NCBI GenBank assembly: GCA_964016985.1
Contig: OZ024830.1
Location: forward strand, 76,415,763 to 76,479,762
DNA from: Anodontia alba
Taxonomy: Eukaryota > Mollusca > Bivalvia > Lucinida > Lucinidae
Direction of reading: 5' to 3'
Length of the DNA stretch: 64,000 nucleotides
In this document: positions 51,813 through 61,160 of the stretch, piece after piece
Layout of the letters: every line of letters starts with the position of its first letter
Numbering within the stretch: the first letter of the stretch is position 1
The notes under the pieces: model-generated
Databases searched by the model: none
The model's input: only the letters and a program-made list of their open reading frames with translations
Told to the model about the DNA's origin: nothing
Made by a program: the position numbers and the translations under genes

Positions 51813-54800
51813 AACAAGAGGCCCATGGGCCATAACACTCACCTGAGTTAACTGCTGTAAGTTAATCAGGTCATTTACTCATCATTTCCTATTTGCCCAT
51901 CAAGTTTCAAGGCAATGGCTTAAACCGTTTTTGAGATATCTTGCTTACAAGGTTAAAATGCTGAATTTTTCAAAAGGCCATAAGTAAAACCAGTTTAGAC
52001 CCAGGGACTTGATCAGCAGGATTTATGTAGGGGACCACTAAACATTGCTACATACTAAATACATAAGCTGTGGGCCTGATGGTTTCAGAGAAGGACATCT
52101 TTTAAGTTTTTCCCATTATAAGTCTGTGGGAGTAAATGACCCCAGGGGCATGGCCAATTTGGACCCCAGGGACATGGCTGGCAGGATTTATGTAGGGAAC
52201 CACTAAACATTGCTACATACTAAATATATGAGCTGTGGGCCTCATGGTTTCAGAGAAGAAGATTTTTTTAAGGTTTTCCCATTATAAGTCTATGGGAGCT
52301 AATGACCCCCGGGCATGGCCAATCTAGACCCCAGGGGCTTCAGTGGTAGGTTTTATGTAGGGGACCACTAACCATTGCTACATCCTAAATATTTAAGCTA
52401 TGGGCCTCATAGTTTCAGAGAAAAAGATTCTTTTATTATTTTTTTTTCCACTATAAGTTCATGGGAGCTAATGACCCCATGAGAAGTGGCCAATTTGGAC
52501 CCCAGGGGCATGATTGGAAGAATTAATGTAGAAGGCCACCAAACACTGCTACATACTAGGCTCTGGGCCTCATGGTTTCAGAGAAGAAGATTTTTGAAGG
52601 TTCTTTAGCTATACGGTTCTATATAAACTTACGACCCCTAGGGTGTGGCCAGTTTGGAACCCAGGAGCTTGATTGGCAGGATTTAAGTAGGGGACCAATA
52701 CACACTGCTACATACTAAATATATAAGCTGTGGGCCTCATGGCTTCAGAGAAGAAGACTTTTTAGGTTTTTCCTATTTTAAGTCTATGGGAGCTAATGAC
52801 CCCTGGGGCAAGGCCAATTTTAACCCCGGGGGCATGGTTGGCAGGATTTATGTAGGAGACCACCAAATATCGCTACATACTTAATCTGTTAGCTCTGGGC
52901 CTCATGGTTTCAGAGAAGAAGATTTTTTTAATGTTCTTTAGCTATATAGTTCTATATAAACATATGACCCCTTGGGGTGTGGCCAGTTTGGAACCATGGT
53001 GCTTGGTTAGCAGGATTTATGTAGGGGACCAATTAACATTGCTATAAACTAAATATATAAGCTGTGGGCCTCAAGGTTTCAGAGAAGAAGATTTTTTAAG
53101 TTTTTTCCATTACAAGTCTATGGGAGCTAATGACCCCCGGGGCATGGCCAGTTTAGACCCCAGGGGGCTTGATTGGCAGGATTTATGTAGGGGACCATTT
53201 AACATTGCTATATACTAAATAAATGAACTGTGGGCCTTATGGTTTCAGAGAAGAAGATTTTTTAAGTTTTTCCCATTATAAGTCTATGGGAGCTAATGAC
53301 CCCACTGGTGAGGCCGGTTTGGACCCAAGGGGCCTGATTGGCAGGATTTATGTAGGAGACCACTAAACACTGCTACATACATTATCTGTTAGCTCTCTGT
53401 CTCATGGTTTCAGAGAAGAAGATTTTCGAAGTTTCTTTAGCTATATAGCTCTATATATACATATGACCCCTAGGGGTGTGGCCAGTTTGGAGCCCAGGGG
53501 CTTGACTGGCAGGATTTATGTAGGGGATTACAACACATTGCTACATAATATATAATATATGTGAGCCTCATGGTTTAAGAGAAAAAGACTTTTTAAGTTT
53601 TTCCAATTAGAAGTCTATTGGAGCTAATGCCCCTGCGGCGTGGCCAGGTTGGACACCAGGGGCTTGATTGGCAGGATTTATGTAGTGGACCACTACATAT
53701 TGCTACATACTAAATATGTAAGCTCTGGGCCTCATGGTTTCAGAGAAGAAGAATTTTTAAGTTTTTCCCATTATAAGTCTATGGGAGCAAAAACACCAGG
53801 GGTGTGGCTAATTTGGACTCCAGGGGCATAGTTGGCAGGATTTTTGTAGGAGACCACTTAACATCGCTTCATACTTAATCTATTAGCTCTCAATCTATTA
53901 GCTCTCAGCCTCATGGTTTCAGAGAAGATTTTTGAAGGTCCTTTAGCTATCATAGCTCTATATAACTAGACCATGAAGTGAGCATATGCTCACTAATATC
54001 CCCGGCCATGGCCATCAGTATAGCCAGAACAACAAAGGGAAATAACTGTAAGGGACCTAGCCCTATGGCCCTTACTTTCTTTCCCACAATACAACTAGTC
54101 ATACTTGTCATGTGTACAAAATTTCAAGTTTCTAGGTAAAGCAGTTCCTGAGATATCTTTGACACAAATAAATGCCATGGCCATCAGTATAGCCAGAACA
54201 ACAAAGGAAAATATCTCTAAGGGACCTGGCCCCATGGCCCTTATTTTCTTTCCCACAATACAACTAGTCATACTTGTCATGTGTACAAAATTTCAAGTTT
54301 CTAGCTAAAGTAATTCCTGAGATATCTTTGACACAAATAAATGCCATGGCCATCAGTATAGCCAGAACAACAAAGGGAAATAACTCTAAGGGACCTGGCC
54401 CCACAGCCCTTATTTTCTTTCCCACAATACCACTAGTTATGTGTACAAAATTTCAAGTTTCTAGGTAAAGTAGTTCCCGAGATATCTTTGACACAAAATA
54501 AATGTTAACAGACGACTGACTGACAGACACACAGAAAAGACAAAAACTATATACCCCCATTGCATACTTTGTATGCCGGGGGTATAAACATATGACCCCT
54601 GGGGCATGGCCAATTTGGACTCCAGGAGCTTGACAGGCAGGATTTATGTAGGGGACCACTACACATTGCTACATACTAAACATATAAGCTCTGGGCCTCA
54701 TGGTTTCAGAGAAGAAGATTTTTTAAAGTTTTTCCCATTATAAGTCTATGGGAGCTAATGATCCTTGGGGCGTTGCCAGTTTGGGACCCTGGGGCTTGAT

Positions 54801-55490
54801 TGGCAGGATTTATATAGGGGACCACTAAACATTGTTACATACTAAATATGTAAGCTGTGGGCCTCATGGTTTCAGAGAAGATTTTTTAAATTTTTCCCAT
54901 TATAAGTCTATGGGAATTAATGACCCCTGGGGCATGACCAGTTTGGGCCCCGGGGCTTGATGGGCAGGATTTATGTAGGGGACCACCAAACATTGCTACA
55001 TACTAAATATATAAGCTCTGGGCCTCATGGTTTCAGAGAAGAAGATTTTTTTAAGTTTTTCCCATTATAAGTCTATGGGAGTTCACAAGTCCCTGGGGTG
55101 TGGCCAGTTTGGGCCCCAGGAGCTTGATTGGCAGGATTTATGTTGGGGACCACTAAACATTGCTACATACAAAATATATGAGCTGTGGGCCTCATGGTTT
55201 CAGAGAAGAAGATTTTTTAAGTTTTTCCCATTATAAGTTTATGGGAGCTATATATGGGCATGGGGGGCATCTTGATTTACGGACGACGACCATTTGTATA
55301 TATTTTCAATCCCCCTTTAGCATAAGGCTCCACATAAAGTCTGAAGAAATTTGGCCCAGGGGTTTCAGAGGAGAAGTCGTTCAAAGGTGTGAACGGACAG
55401 ATTGATGGACGGATGGATGGACAGAGGGACGACAGACAGAGAGTGATCACAATAGCTCATCCTGAGCCTTTGGCTCAGGTGAGCTAAAAA
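51813..55490 (+). mobile_element. CAAGAGG-family element 5, 3.7 kb, ~165-bp tandem core
   Basis: AACAAGAGGCCCATGGGCCA with AACACTCACCTGAGTTAAC at the start; AGCTCATCCTGAGCCTTTGG, CTCAGGTGAGCTAAAAA at the end. About 18 core units with GGCAGGATTTATGTAGGGGA, CATTGCTACATACTAAATAT, GGGCCTCATGGTTTCAGAGA and CCCATTATAAGTCTATGGGA. Some units carry a variant arm (TTTAGCTATATAGTTCTATA). A second, nested tandem-core element lies at 53966-54587. Open frames here (for example 55160-55405) are repeat readings. Confidence 0.88.
53966..54587 (+). mobile_element. Nested element, 172-bp unit x3, GGGGGTATAA hairpin end
   Basis: Three near-identical ~172-bp units (GCCATGGCCATCAGTATAGC, CAGAACAACAAAGGGAAATA, TACAAAATTTCAAGTTTCTA, GAGATATCTTTGACACAAAT). 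Then ACAGACGACTGACTGACAGA and the hairpin TATACCCCCATTGCATAC ... GTATGCCGGGGGTATA. The host repeat phrase TATATAA|ACATATGACCCC (compare 52940-52970) is split, with TATAA present on both sides (53961-53965, 54583-54587), a probable 5-bp target duplication. Confidence 0.8.
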
Positions 55491-55512
55491 GACCATTTTT
55501 TGTTTGGATACA

Positions 55513-55802
55513 TTGATTGTATTGGGGTTGAATGACAATTCAATCCTTGTGAGTCATTTTGTGTCGTCTCCCAGAGAAAGGGAGAAAAGAGACAGAAGAG
55601 AAAGTACAAAAGATGAAAGAGAGGGACAGGTGAAAAAGAGGAACAGGAATGAAAGTGAAGAAACAGAAGAAATAAAAACATTCCCTCTCTACCCTTACCT
55701 GCTACAAGGACAGAAGGCCTTGCCCAACTGTAAGCCAATATCAGTTGGAACCCCCCAGTGATGTGAGATACATGACACCTTCGCACCAACTGGCCACCCC
55801 CA
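55513..55802 (-). mobile_element. SINE-2, complete
   Basis: TTGATTGTATTGGGGTTGAA to GCACCAACTGGCCACCCCCA. A 13-bp exact target duplication TTGTTTGGATACA lies at 55500-55512 and 55803-55815. Inserted in the MITE-Q remnant beside CAAGAGG element 5. Confidence 0.93.
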
Positions 55803-55929
55803 TTGTTTGGATACAACATGGTTATTAAGCTAGCATAGCTTTTGCTTTGGATCCAAGCAAGAGTGTTATAAGAAGGTTGTGGTATAGAAAGCTACTGTGT
55901 CTTATAACCAAGCAGTAATGTCCGTTTCA

Positions 55930-56202
55930 TACTACCAGTAAACTTACATGAGACAACATGAGAATAAAACGTTAAACTATGATACCCGGCCATTTGTCAT
56001 GTCATGGGCAGATAACTCCATAAAAATTTGACGAAACTGACGAATTTGACAAAGTTTCGTGAAAATCCACTGATGTTTACTCAAGTTATCATCCAGAACC
56101 GATGGATGGACGGACGGACGTACAACTGATGGATGCACCGACGGATAGACACACGGACACCCAATGTGAAACCATAATACCCCGCCACTGTGGCGGGGTA
56201 TA
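55930..56202. mobile_element. Short element with GGCGGGGTATAAAAA hairpin end
   Basis: GATACCCGGCCATTTGTCAT near the start, a GACGGACGGACGTAC stretch, then the hairpin ATACCCCGCCACTGTGGCGG GGTATAAAAA. Same kind of 3' end as 54550-54587 and 37290-37322. Confidence 0.6.
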
Positions 56203-56269
56203 AAAATGCCCTAATCACACAGAAAATGCAGGCTTAGACCTGCCTTTATGGACCAGTCATCCAGAGGAT

Positions 56270-56362
56270 TTGTTGAGGAATATTTGTTGATAATCCTGGG
56301 ATAATTTTCAAATTCCACAATAAAAACATTTTTTGTGGGTATCCATGCATTAGAAGCACCTC
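56270..56362. mobile_element. MITE-B1 left half
   Basis: CAGAGGATTTGTTGAGGAAT, TTGTGGGTATCCATGCATTA, GAAGCACCTCACTGAG; the right half is replaced by a tRNA-like fragment. Confidence 0.65.
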
Positions 56363-56435
56363 ACTGAGGTGAACCCGGGACCTCATTATTCGAAGGCGGG
56401 AGCACTAGCCCCTCTGCCACCCAGACACTTCAGGA
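56363..56435 (-). mobile_element. tRNA-like fragment (SINE head or tRNA pseudogene)
   Basis: Minus strand: TGTCTGGGTGGCAGAGGGGC (A box-like), CTCCCGCCTTCGAATAATGA, GGTCCCGGGTTCACC (B box). The anticodon stem (CCCGCC / weak partner) is poor and the acceptor 3' side is missing, so not a working tRNA. Different from SINE-1 and SINE-3 heads. Confidence 0.45.
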
Positions 56436-56592
56436 TTGGGTAATAAAACTGTTATTTCATGCCTATTTGCAGAATAATTAAATTACCGTAAAATCTCTAT
56501 TAGACGCCCAGGCTAAATAAACGCCCACCCCCCGATTTGGATGTTAAAAATGGCGATTTTTTTGGACAATTCTCGAAAAATAACAGCCTCTA

Positions 56593-57002
56593 TTAAACGC
56601 CCACTGGAAAAAAAAAAGACCTTACCTTATGCTGAAAGTTTCCAAATTTGTTGCTTGATCGTCGAACGCAAAAATCTTTTTCTCTTGTGGTCCAAATTAA
56701 ATCGTAAATACAGGGAATTTCCAGTCCTCCGCCTTGAACAAAAGTCCCTTCTGCAGCGGAGTAATTTCGGAAGTGATATGAACAATACTGCCCTCTTTGT
56801 GCAACTGTGTCAAAGACTGACATAAACCTTCCGGAATATGTCCGACAGTATTATCGCCTTTCTTTACAATGATCGCACTGTCACTATGCTGATTATCAGG
56901 CTCAAAGAAACAATCCAAGTTTGTCCCACAAGAATAAGTAATCCGGTAAACATGGTGACCTTTAATAACACATTTGACCGACACGATCTTGCTGACCGCC
57001 AT
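56593..57002 (-). pseudogene. HIRAN-like domain ORF with one frameshift
   Basis: ATG at 57000-57002, reading SKIVSVKCVIKGHHVYRITY, then CFFEPDNQHSDSAIIVKKGD and NTVGHIPEGLCQSLTQL. The EP.N.HD..A..V and VGHIP pattern is that of short HIRAN-like proteins, which are abundant as orphan families in molluscs, cnidarians and fish; true HIRAN domains bind DNA 3' ends in HLTF/Rad5-type remodelers. Near 56763 the frame shifts: after ITSEIT the continuation SAAEGTFVQGGGLEIPCIYD is in another frame, running to a stop at 56593. Joined length would be about 135 codons. It lies inside a TIR element, so it is probably transposon cargo. The shift could be a real lesion or an assembly error. Confidence 0.7.
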
Positions 57003-57221
57003 CGTGTGTTTGACGCGTGTCTTCCTAACATCAAAGGCGGCACCGCAGCATTTTCCCGCGGAAAGTTTTAGAGCCAGCGTCCATAAACACGTGGTCGATT
57101 AGGGTTGATCAGTAAACAATGAGCTACAACTACACAGAAAATTAAATTTGATTACACTACACTGCATAATAAGTTGAAAAAATATTAGTCAACCATTGGA
57201 AGTATTCAGCTAATATACGGT

Positions 57222-57474
57222 ATGCCTAGCGGGACATTGGCAAACAGTGCAGACCCAGATCAGACGCCGCATCGACCACCGCGGCATCTGATCATGGTCT
57301 ACACCGTTTGCTTTAAGTTCACACGTTTCTGTTAATTTTACCATAAACAAAACAAACCTATTACTGAAAAAGGAGTGCTCAAAACTTATTAGGCGGAACA
57401 AGGACGTAAATAATACAATTTTATACGTCTTTGGGCGGAAGATTCCATTGTCATATAAAGGGTTAAATCTTCAA
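57222..57474. mobile_element. MITE-F nested in the HIRAN element
   Basis: TATGCCTAGCGGGACATTGG, GACCCAGATCAGACGCCGCA, GCGGCATCTGATCATGGTCT and right end ATTGTCATATAAAGGGTTAA. Confidence 0.7.
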
Positions 57475-58186
57475 TAAATTCAGCTGATTTAATGTCAGTT
57501 ATGTATAGAACATAGGAAGAAATATATGAGAGAGTACACACGTTTGACTGCCCCTCGCAAATTCATAATACGTAATCGCAGCTGGCAGCATATTTGCAGA
57601 ACTGCAAAGAGGCCCGATGCGGGAGATCGTGTATTATAAATTCATCATGTTAGCTTATACTCCCTAATGAAGCCTCAGTGGCCAAACTATACTTGTTAAT
57701 GAAGCTAAATGACAGACAAACAGGAGAGCCTTGCCTCCGATGTTGATTCATAGGAACTTTTTTGTGACATTGGATTCGAAGAATCGGAAATTAAACAAGT
57801 CAAACAAAATAAAGGTTTTATGTATTTTGCCATTTGACGCGAAACGAGAAAAGTGTTAATGATACTCGCAAAGTAAAGAGAGATGTGGTACTACTACTAT
57901 TCTATTCTAAGGCACGACTATTGTATCACCAGTCATTTTCTGAGAAAACAAGATGGCGGCCATTAGAAAGAAACTGATCGTTCTGGACCTTCATATGTGA
58001 TTTGCAGGTTTCTATAGCCTTTAATAAACGCCCATCCCCCTCTTCATGAAAGATAATGATTCTAATAAACGCCCGGGCGTCTGTTAGAGATTTTACGGTA
58101 TTGGCACCAGACAATAGTATATGGGCTGACCTATGTACCTCAGTCCCTGCACTGTATGGAGAACTTTTTTTGATAAAATCAATGCT

Positions 58187-59200
58187 AAAAGCCCCTGCCC
58201 CCAGGGGACTTCAATCTGTGTTTCGGTTTCAATAAAACAAAAAATTTACAACCATGAGTATCGAAATGGATTCAGTCCAAAACAATGTGACTGAGAAATG
58301 TTTTCTAAATCTCTATGCAGCCTGATGCCTTCCACCAAGTTTATGCTCCATCTGACTTACTGTTCCGGAGTAGATAACAACTGAAGACTTTCAAGATGGC
58401 CGGAGGAGATGTTTTTTTGAAGATTTTCAAAATGGCTGATATGACAGCCATCTTGGATATTGGAACGAATGATTTTAGCAATTCTAAATCTCCATATGGC
58501 CCAAAATGCCTCCCACCACGTTTGGGCATAATCTGACAGGGTTTGGGAGCAGATGTGGTTTTCAGATTTTGAAGACAGCTGCCCAGGCGGCCATCTTGGA
58601 TAGCCAAACAGAACGATTTCAGCAACCCTGAATCTCTATGTCACTCTAATGCTTCCAATCAAGTTTTGACTCAATCCAACTTCAGGTTTTGGGAGGAGAT
58701 ATCGTCTTTAGAATTTCAAGATGGCCGCGCTGAATCTCTGTGTCACTGTGATGCTTCCCATAAAATATGGCTCAATCTAATTTATGGTTTAGAAGGAGAT
58801 GTCATTTGAAGAATTTCAAGATTGCCACCATGGCAGCCATCTTGGATACCAGAATGGAACAATTTTAGCAATTCTGAATCTCTATGTCGCTCCAATGCCT
58901 CCCATCAAGTTTTGGCTCAATCTGACTTATGGTTTGGGAGATGATGTTGTTTGAAGAATTTCAAGATGGCTGCCATCTTGGATATCAGAACGGAACAATT
59001 TTAGCAATTCTGAATCTCTGTGTCACTGTGATGGCTCCTACTAAGTTTCTGCTCAATCCAACTTATGGTTCTGGAGGAGATGTCGAAAATGTGAAAAGCT
59101 AACAATGGATGGATGGACCAACGACAGACAACAGAACAGACGACAGACAACAGGCCATGGCATAAGCTGACCTGGAGCAAAACTCCAGGTGAGCTAATAA
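58187..59200 (+). mobile_element. CAAGAGG-family element 6, 'AAGATGG...CCATCTTGG' core
   Basis: The end AAGCTGACCTGGAGCAAAAC TCCAGGTGAGCTAATAA is the family hairpin. The core is ~7 units with TTTCAAGATGGCTGCCATCT, TTTTAGCAATTCTGAATCTC, TGATGCTTCCCATCAAGTTT and TTTGGGAGGAGATGT. The 5' end is approximate (CCCCTGCCCCCAGGGG). Confidence 0.65.
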
Positions 59201-59702
59201 TTTAACTCAAGAAAATCATCTTCAACCTGTAGATTCTGTCATGAAATCTAAAGCCTGGCACATCTACAGCACTGCCCAGATACTGCTAACTCTCTTCTTG
59301 ACATCGTTTGGAAAGACAATTTCATGTGAGAAAATTTTATCAAAGCATTCATGTGTAATAAACTGTAGCCTTATACATTTGAAACCTTTTTTCATCCTTG
59401 AAAAATTCATTTACATCTCTGATTTTACTTGATAAAACAGTCATTCTTATCTCTGGCCCTGAGATCAGACTTTTCCGCTGTTTACATTCCTGATACAAGA
59501 GGATGTCTCACTGGAATAGTCCATTCTCTGAAAGGGATGTTACAGCTTCTGCTTCTTTATACTACTGATTTCACTTGCCAAATTATGCTTATTTTGTTAC
59601 ACCTGTCAATAATCATATAATCCCTTACCAAAATCTTAACCTCCTGCGTGATTTTTATTCTTTTGAATAATAAAAATTGCAAACAACACGAGAAGAACAA
59701 GA
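59201..59702. other. Unassigned intron sequence
   Basis: Two adjacent short plus frames (59241-59620) have no recognisable domain. No repeat assigned. Confidence 0.4.
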
Positions 59703-59903
59703 CATCAGGGGATCATCCTAGAGGGCGATTTGGGAGAAAAAGTCTCCCTAAGCTGGCTGACTTCTCCCTATCTTGAGCTGAGGGAGAAGTGAAAATGTAT
59801 AGAATGTATAGGGATTTCCAAAATTTGGACCAAAACTTCTTGAAATCCTGAAATTGTTGCAAAACTTCTCCTTATCTGAAAGCTCTAGGATGACCCCTGA
59901 TAC
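59703..59903 (-). mobile_element. ~200-bp MITE with CAGGGGTCAT ends, copy 2
   Basis: CAGGGGATCATCCTAGAGGG to CTCTAGGATGACCCCTGA. Inverted relative to 36171-36362, same interior (GAGGGAGAAGTGAAAATGTA). Confidence 0.8.
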
Positions 59904-59904
59904 A

Positions 59905-60218
59905 TGTGTCCAAAGTTCACAAATGCTACCGCCTTGGGTCCCCTAGCCCCACTTCAGGGCACAACCAAGGGGCAACTATAGCACAGTGTTGATGGTTTAA
60001 ATCTGGATAAGTAGCATACAAAATTTCAACTTCCTAGCCTAAAAGGTATCCATGTTATGAGAAACAAACATAAATGTCAATGTAAATTTGAATGTAAACT
60101 TAAACACCTGTTAAACTCAAAAGTGGCATATGCATGTACAGATGTACATGTATGCATATATGAATGTAACATCACAATAAATATATGCCTCTGGCCTTTG
60201 GCAGACTGGGGCATAAAA
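59905..60218. mobile_element. Short element ending in a GGGGCATAAAA hairpin
   Basis: ACATGTGTCCAAAGTTCACA near the start; end hairpin ATATGCCTCTGGCC...GACTGGGGCATAAAA. Belongs with the 37172-37322 type by its ends; the middle differs. Confidence 0.5.
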
Positions 60219-60596
60219 ACGCCACATTCTAAATAGTACCATTCTGGATTATCAACACGGAAAACCCAGTAGTCATATTTGTCTCAACCAGACGCTTTCT
60301 TTGTTTGCATTGTGAAAATGTACTTAGATAAGTTTTGAGATTCATGTAGAAAATTGTTACAAGTCATGGAGAATTTCAAAAATGACAAACGAAATAACTG
60401 TAAGCCAGGTAAGATTTTTACAATGTTTTTGTTTATAGTATGAAAAGAACTTACTATGTATATAGAGACAAAATTTAATCTAAATGGAAAATTATGTACT
60501 CATTTGCCTTAAACGAGTAATCATCAAGTAAATTGATTCATCGGCAAATCAGTGCCTGTAGCTATAGATAAGAAAGGCTATCCATATACATGTGTA
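60219..60596. other. Unassigned intron sequence
   Basis: No gene or clear repeat seen. Confidence 0.4.
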
Positions 60597-60760
60597 ATAT
60601 TTTTCTTATTTCTTTATGAAAACATATTGTGGGTACTCATTAGAAGTGCCTCTCAGAGGCACTTCTAATGAGTACCCACAAAATATGTTTTCACTGAGAA
60701 ATAAGAAAACTATCACCACTATTTTCAGTTGAAAAAAGCACCTTATCTGGAGCTATAAAG
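60597..60760. mobile_element. MITE-B2, 20 bases from the GLTP exon donor
   Basis: TTTCTTATTTCTTTATGAAA, core ATTGTGGGTACTCATTAGAA with an almost perfect complement, CACCTTATCTGGAGCTA at the right end. It ends near 60760; the exon donor is at 60775-60780. Confidence 0.8.
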
Positions 60761-60780
60761 TATGCCTACCCCCTACTGAC

Positions 60781-60911
60781 CTTTTCAGCCAAAGTCCTCC
60801 AACAGTACCCGATTTATCGTCTTTACTGGTTTTCTGTGCAAGTTCATCTTCTAGTATAGCTTTAAGAGTTTTAAATTTCTCCTTATCTGTCTCATACTTA
60901 TTACGAATTTT
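60781..60911 (-). CDS. GLTP-domain gene, first visible exon
   Basis: 131 bases, phase 0 in, phase 2 out. Acceptor CTTGTTCTTTGCAG (60912-60925), donor GTCAGT (60775-60780). Reads KIRNKYETDKEKFKTLKAIL, EDELAQKTSKDDKSGTVGGL, WLK and the first two bases of Arg. The pattern KF-TL--I---E followed by -S-T--LLWLKR is the centre of the GLTP domain; the Trp stacks on the lipid headgroup in solved family members. It should be preceded by about 55 more domain residues, not seen here. Its first ~40 bases and the acceptor are repeated upstream (see 60912-61110). Confidence 0.93.
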
Positions 60912-61110
60912 CTGCAAAGAACAAGATATACGTTGTAGACATTTCTCCTTATCGGTCTCAAACTTATCATAAATTTTCTGCAAAGAACAAGAAATGAGTC
61001 ATAGAAATTTCTAGTTATCCGTCTCATAACAAATTTTCTGCAAAAAATACAAGATACGAGTTATAAAAATTTCTCCTTATCTGTCTCATACTTATAACTA
61101 ATACTAATAT
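60912..61110 (-). repeat. Three tandem copies of the splice acceptor plus exon start
   Basis: Copies of TCTTTGCAGAAAATT...GAGACAGATAAGGAGAAAT occur with exon-like starts at 60977 (66 bases upstream of the real start) and 61037 (60 further), plus a truncated one near 61090-61110. The 60977 copy keeps a TTTGCAG acceptor and an open frame in phase with the exon (KIYDKFETDKEKCLQRISCS, LQ). The 61037 copy meets TAG after KICYETDN. Confidence 0.85.
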
Positions 61111-61160
61111 AGAATACAGTAAATGTCCTTAATTTCAAACACTTGATCATACATGCCATA

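Larger units (their letters stand above)
51771..55893. mobile_element. MITE-Q split by a 3.7-kb element and a SINE
   Basis: Left part 51771-51812 (GTTGTATCCAAACAAAATGT); right part 55816-55893 (ACATGGTTATTAAGCTAGC, GTGTTATAAGAAGGTTGTGG). They flank CAAGAGG element 5 and SINE-2. Order of motifs matches 47604-47890. Confidence 0.7.
56486..58098. mobile_element. 1.6-kb TIR element carrying an HIRAN-like ORF
   Basis: Ends CCGTAAAATCTCTATTAGAC (left) and GTCTGTTAGAGATTTTACGG (right) are inverted repeats. TA lies outside both (56484-56485, 58099-58100), consistent with a TA target. At least five ACGCCC motifs (AATAAACGCCCA, ATTAAACGCCCA and complements) cluster near the two ends, like transposase-binding subterminal repeats. 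The only recognisable coding segment is the minus-strand HIRAN-like ORF. A MITE-F copy is nested at 57222-57474. No transposase seen, so presumably non-autonomous; superfamily not assigned. Confidence 0.75.
41228..60911 (-). other. Gene model: GLTP-domain lipid transfer protein, 3' part
   Basis: Four minus-strand exons (60781-60911, 51087-51255, 46887-46964, 41228-41353) join with matching phases (0-2, 2-0, 0-0, 0-stop) into 167 codons and a stop. Motifs seen: FKTLKAILEDEL, LWLKRGLEYM, SQAYELTLTKYHGM and YKDKLML. These fit the middle and C-terminal parts of the GLTP fold, a cytosolic all-helical domain that carries glycolipids or ceramide-1-phosphate between membranes. The conserved Trp of the LWLKR motif and His of KYH, known lipid-headgroup contacts in the family, are kept; the Trp that often follows KYHG is Met here. 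The N-terminal part with the other headgroup contacts (Asp, Asn, Lys) is not in the window. It could be GLTP, CPTP or a PLEKHA8/FAPP2-like protein; I cannot choose. Confidence 0.85.

Noticed and set aside
56593..57002. Intact HIRAN-domain host gene
   Set aside because: The frame is broken near 56763 and the ORF lies between inverted transposon-like ends.
60753..60983. The full 76-codon minus-strand ORF as one exon
   Set aside because: The real exon is best bounded by CTTTGCAG at 60912 and GTCAGT at 60775; the upstream part is a duplicated acceptor region, kept as an alternative in the findings.
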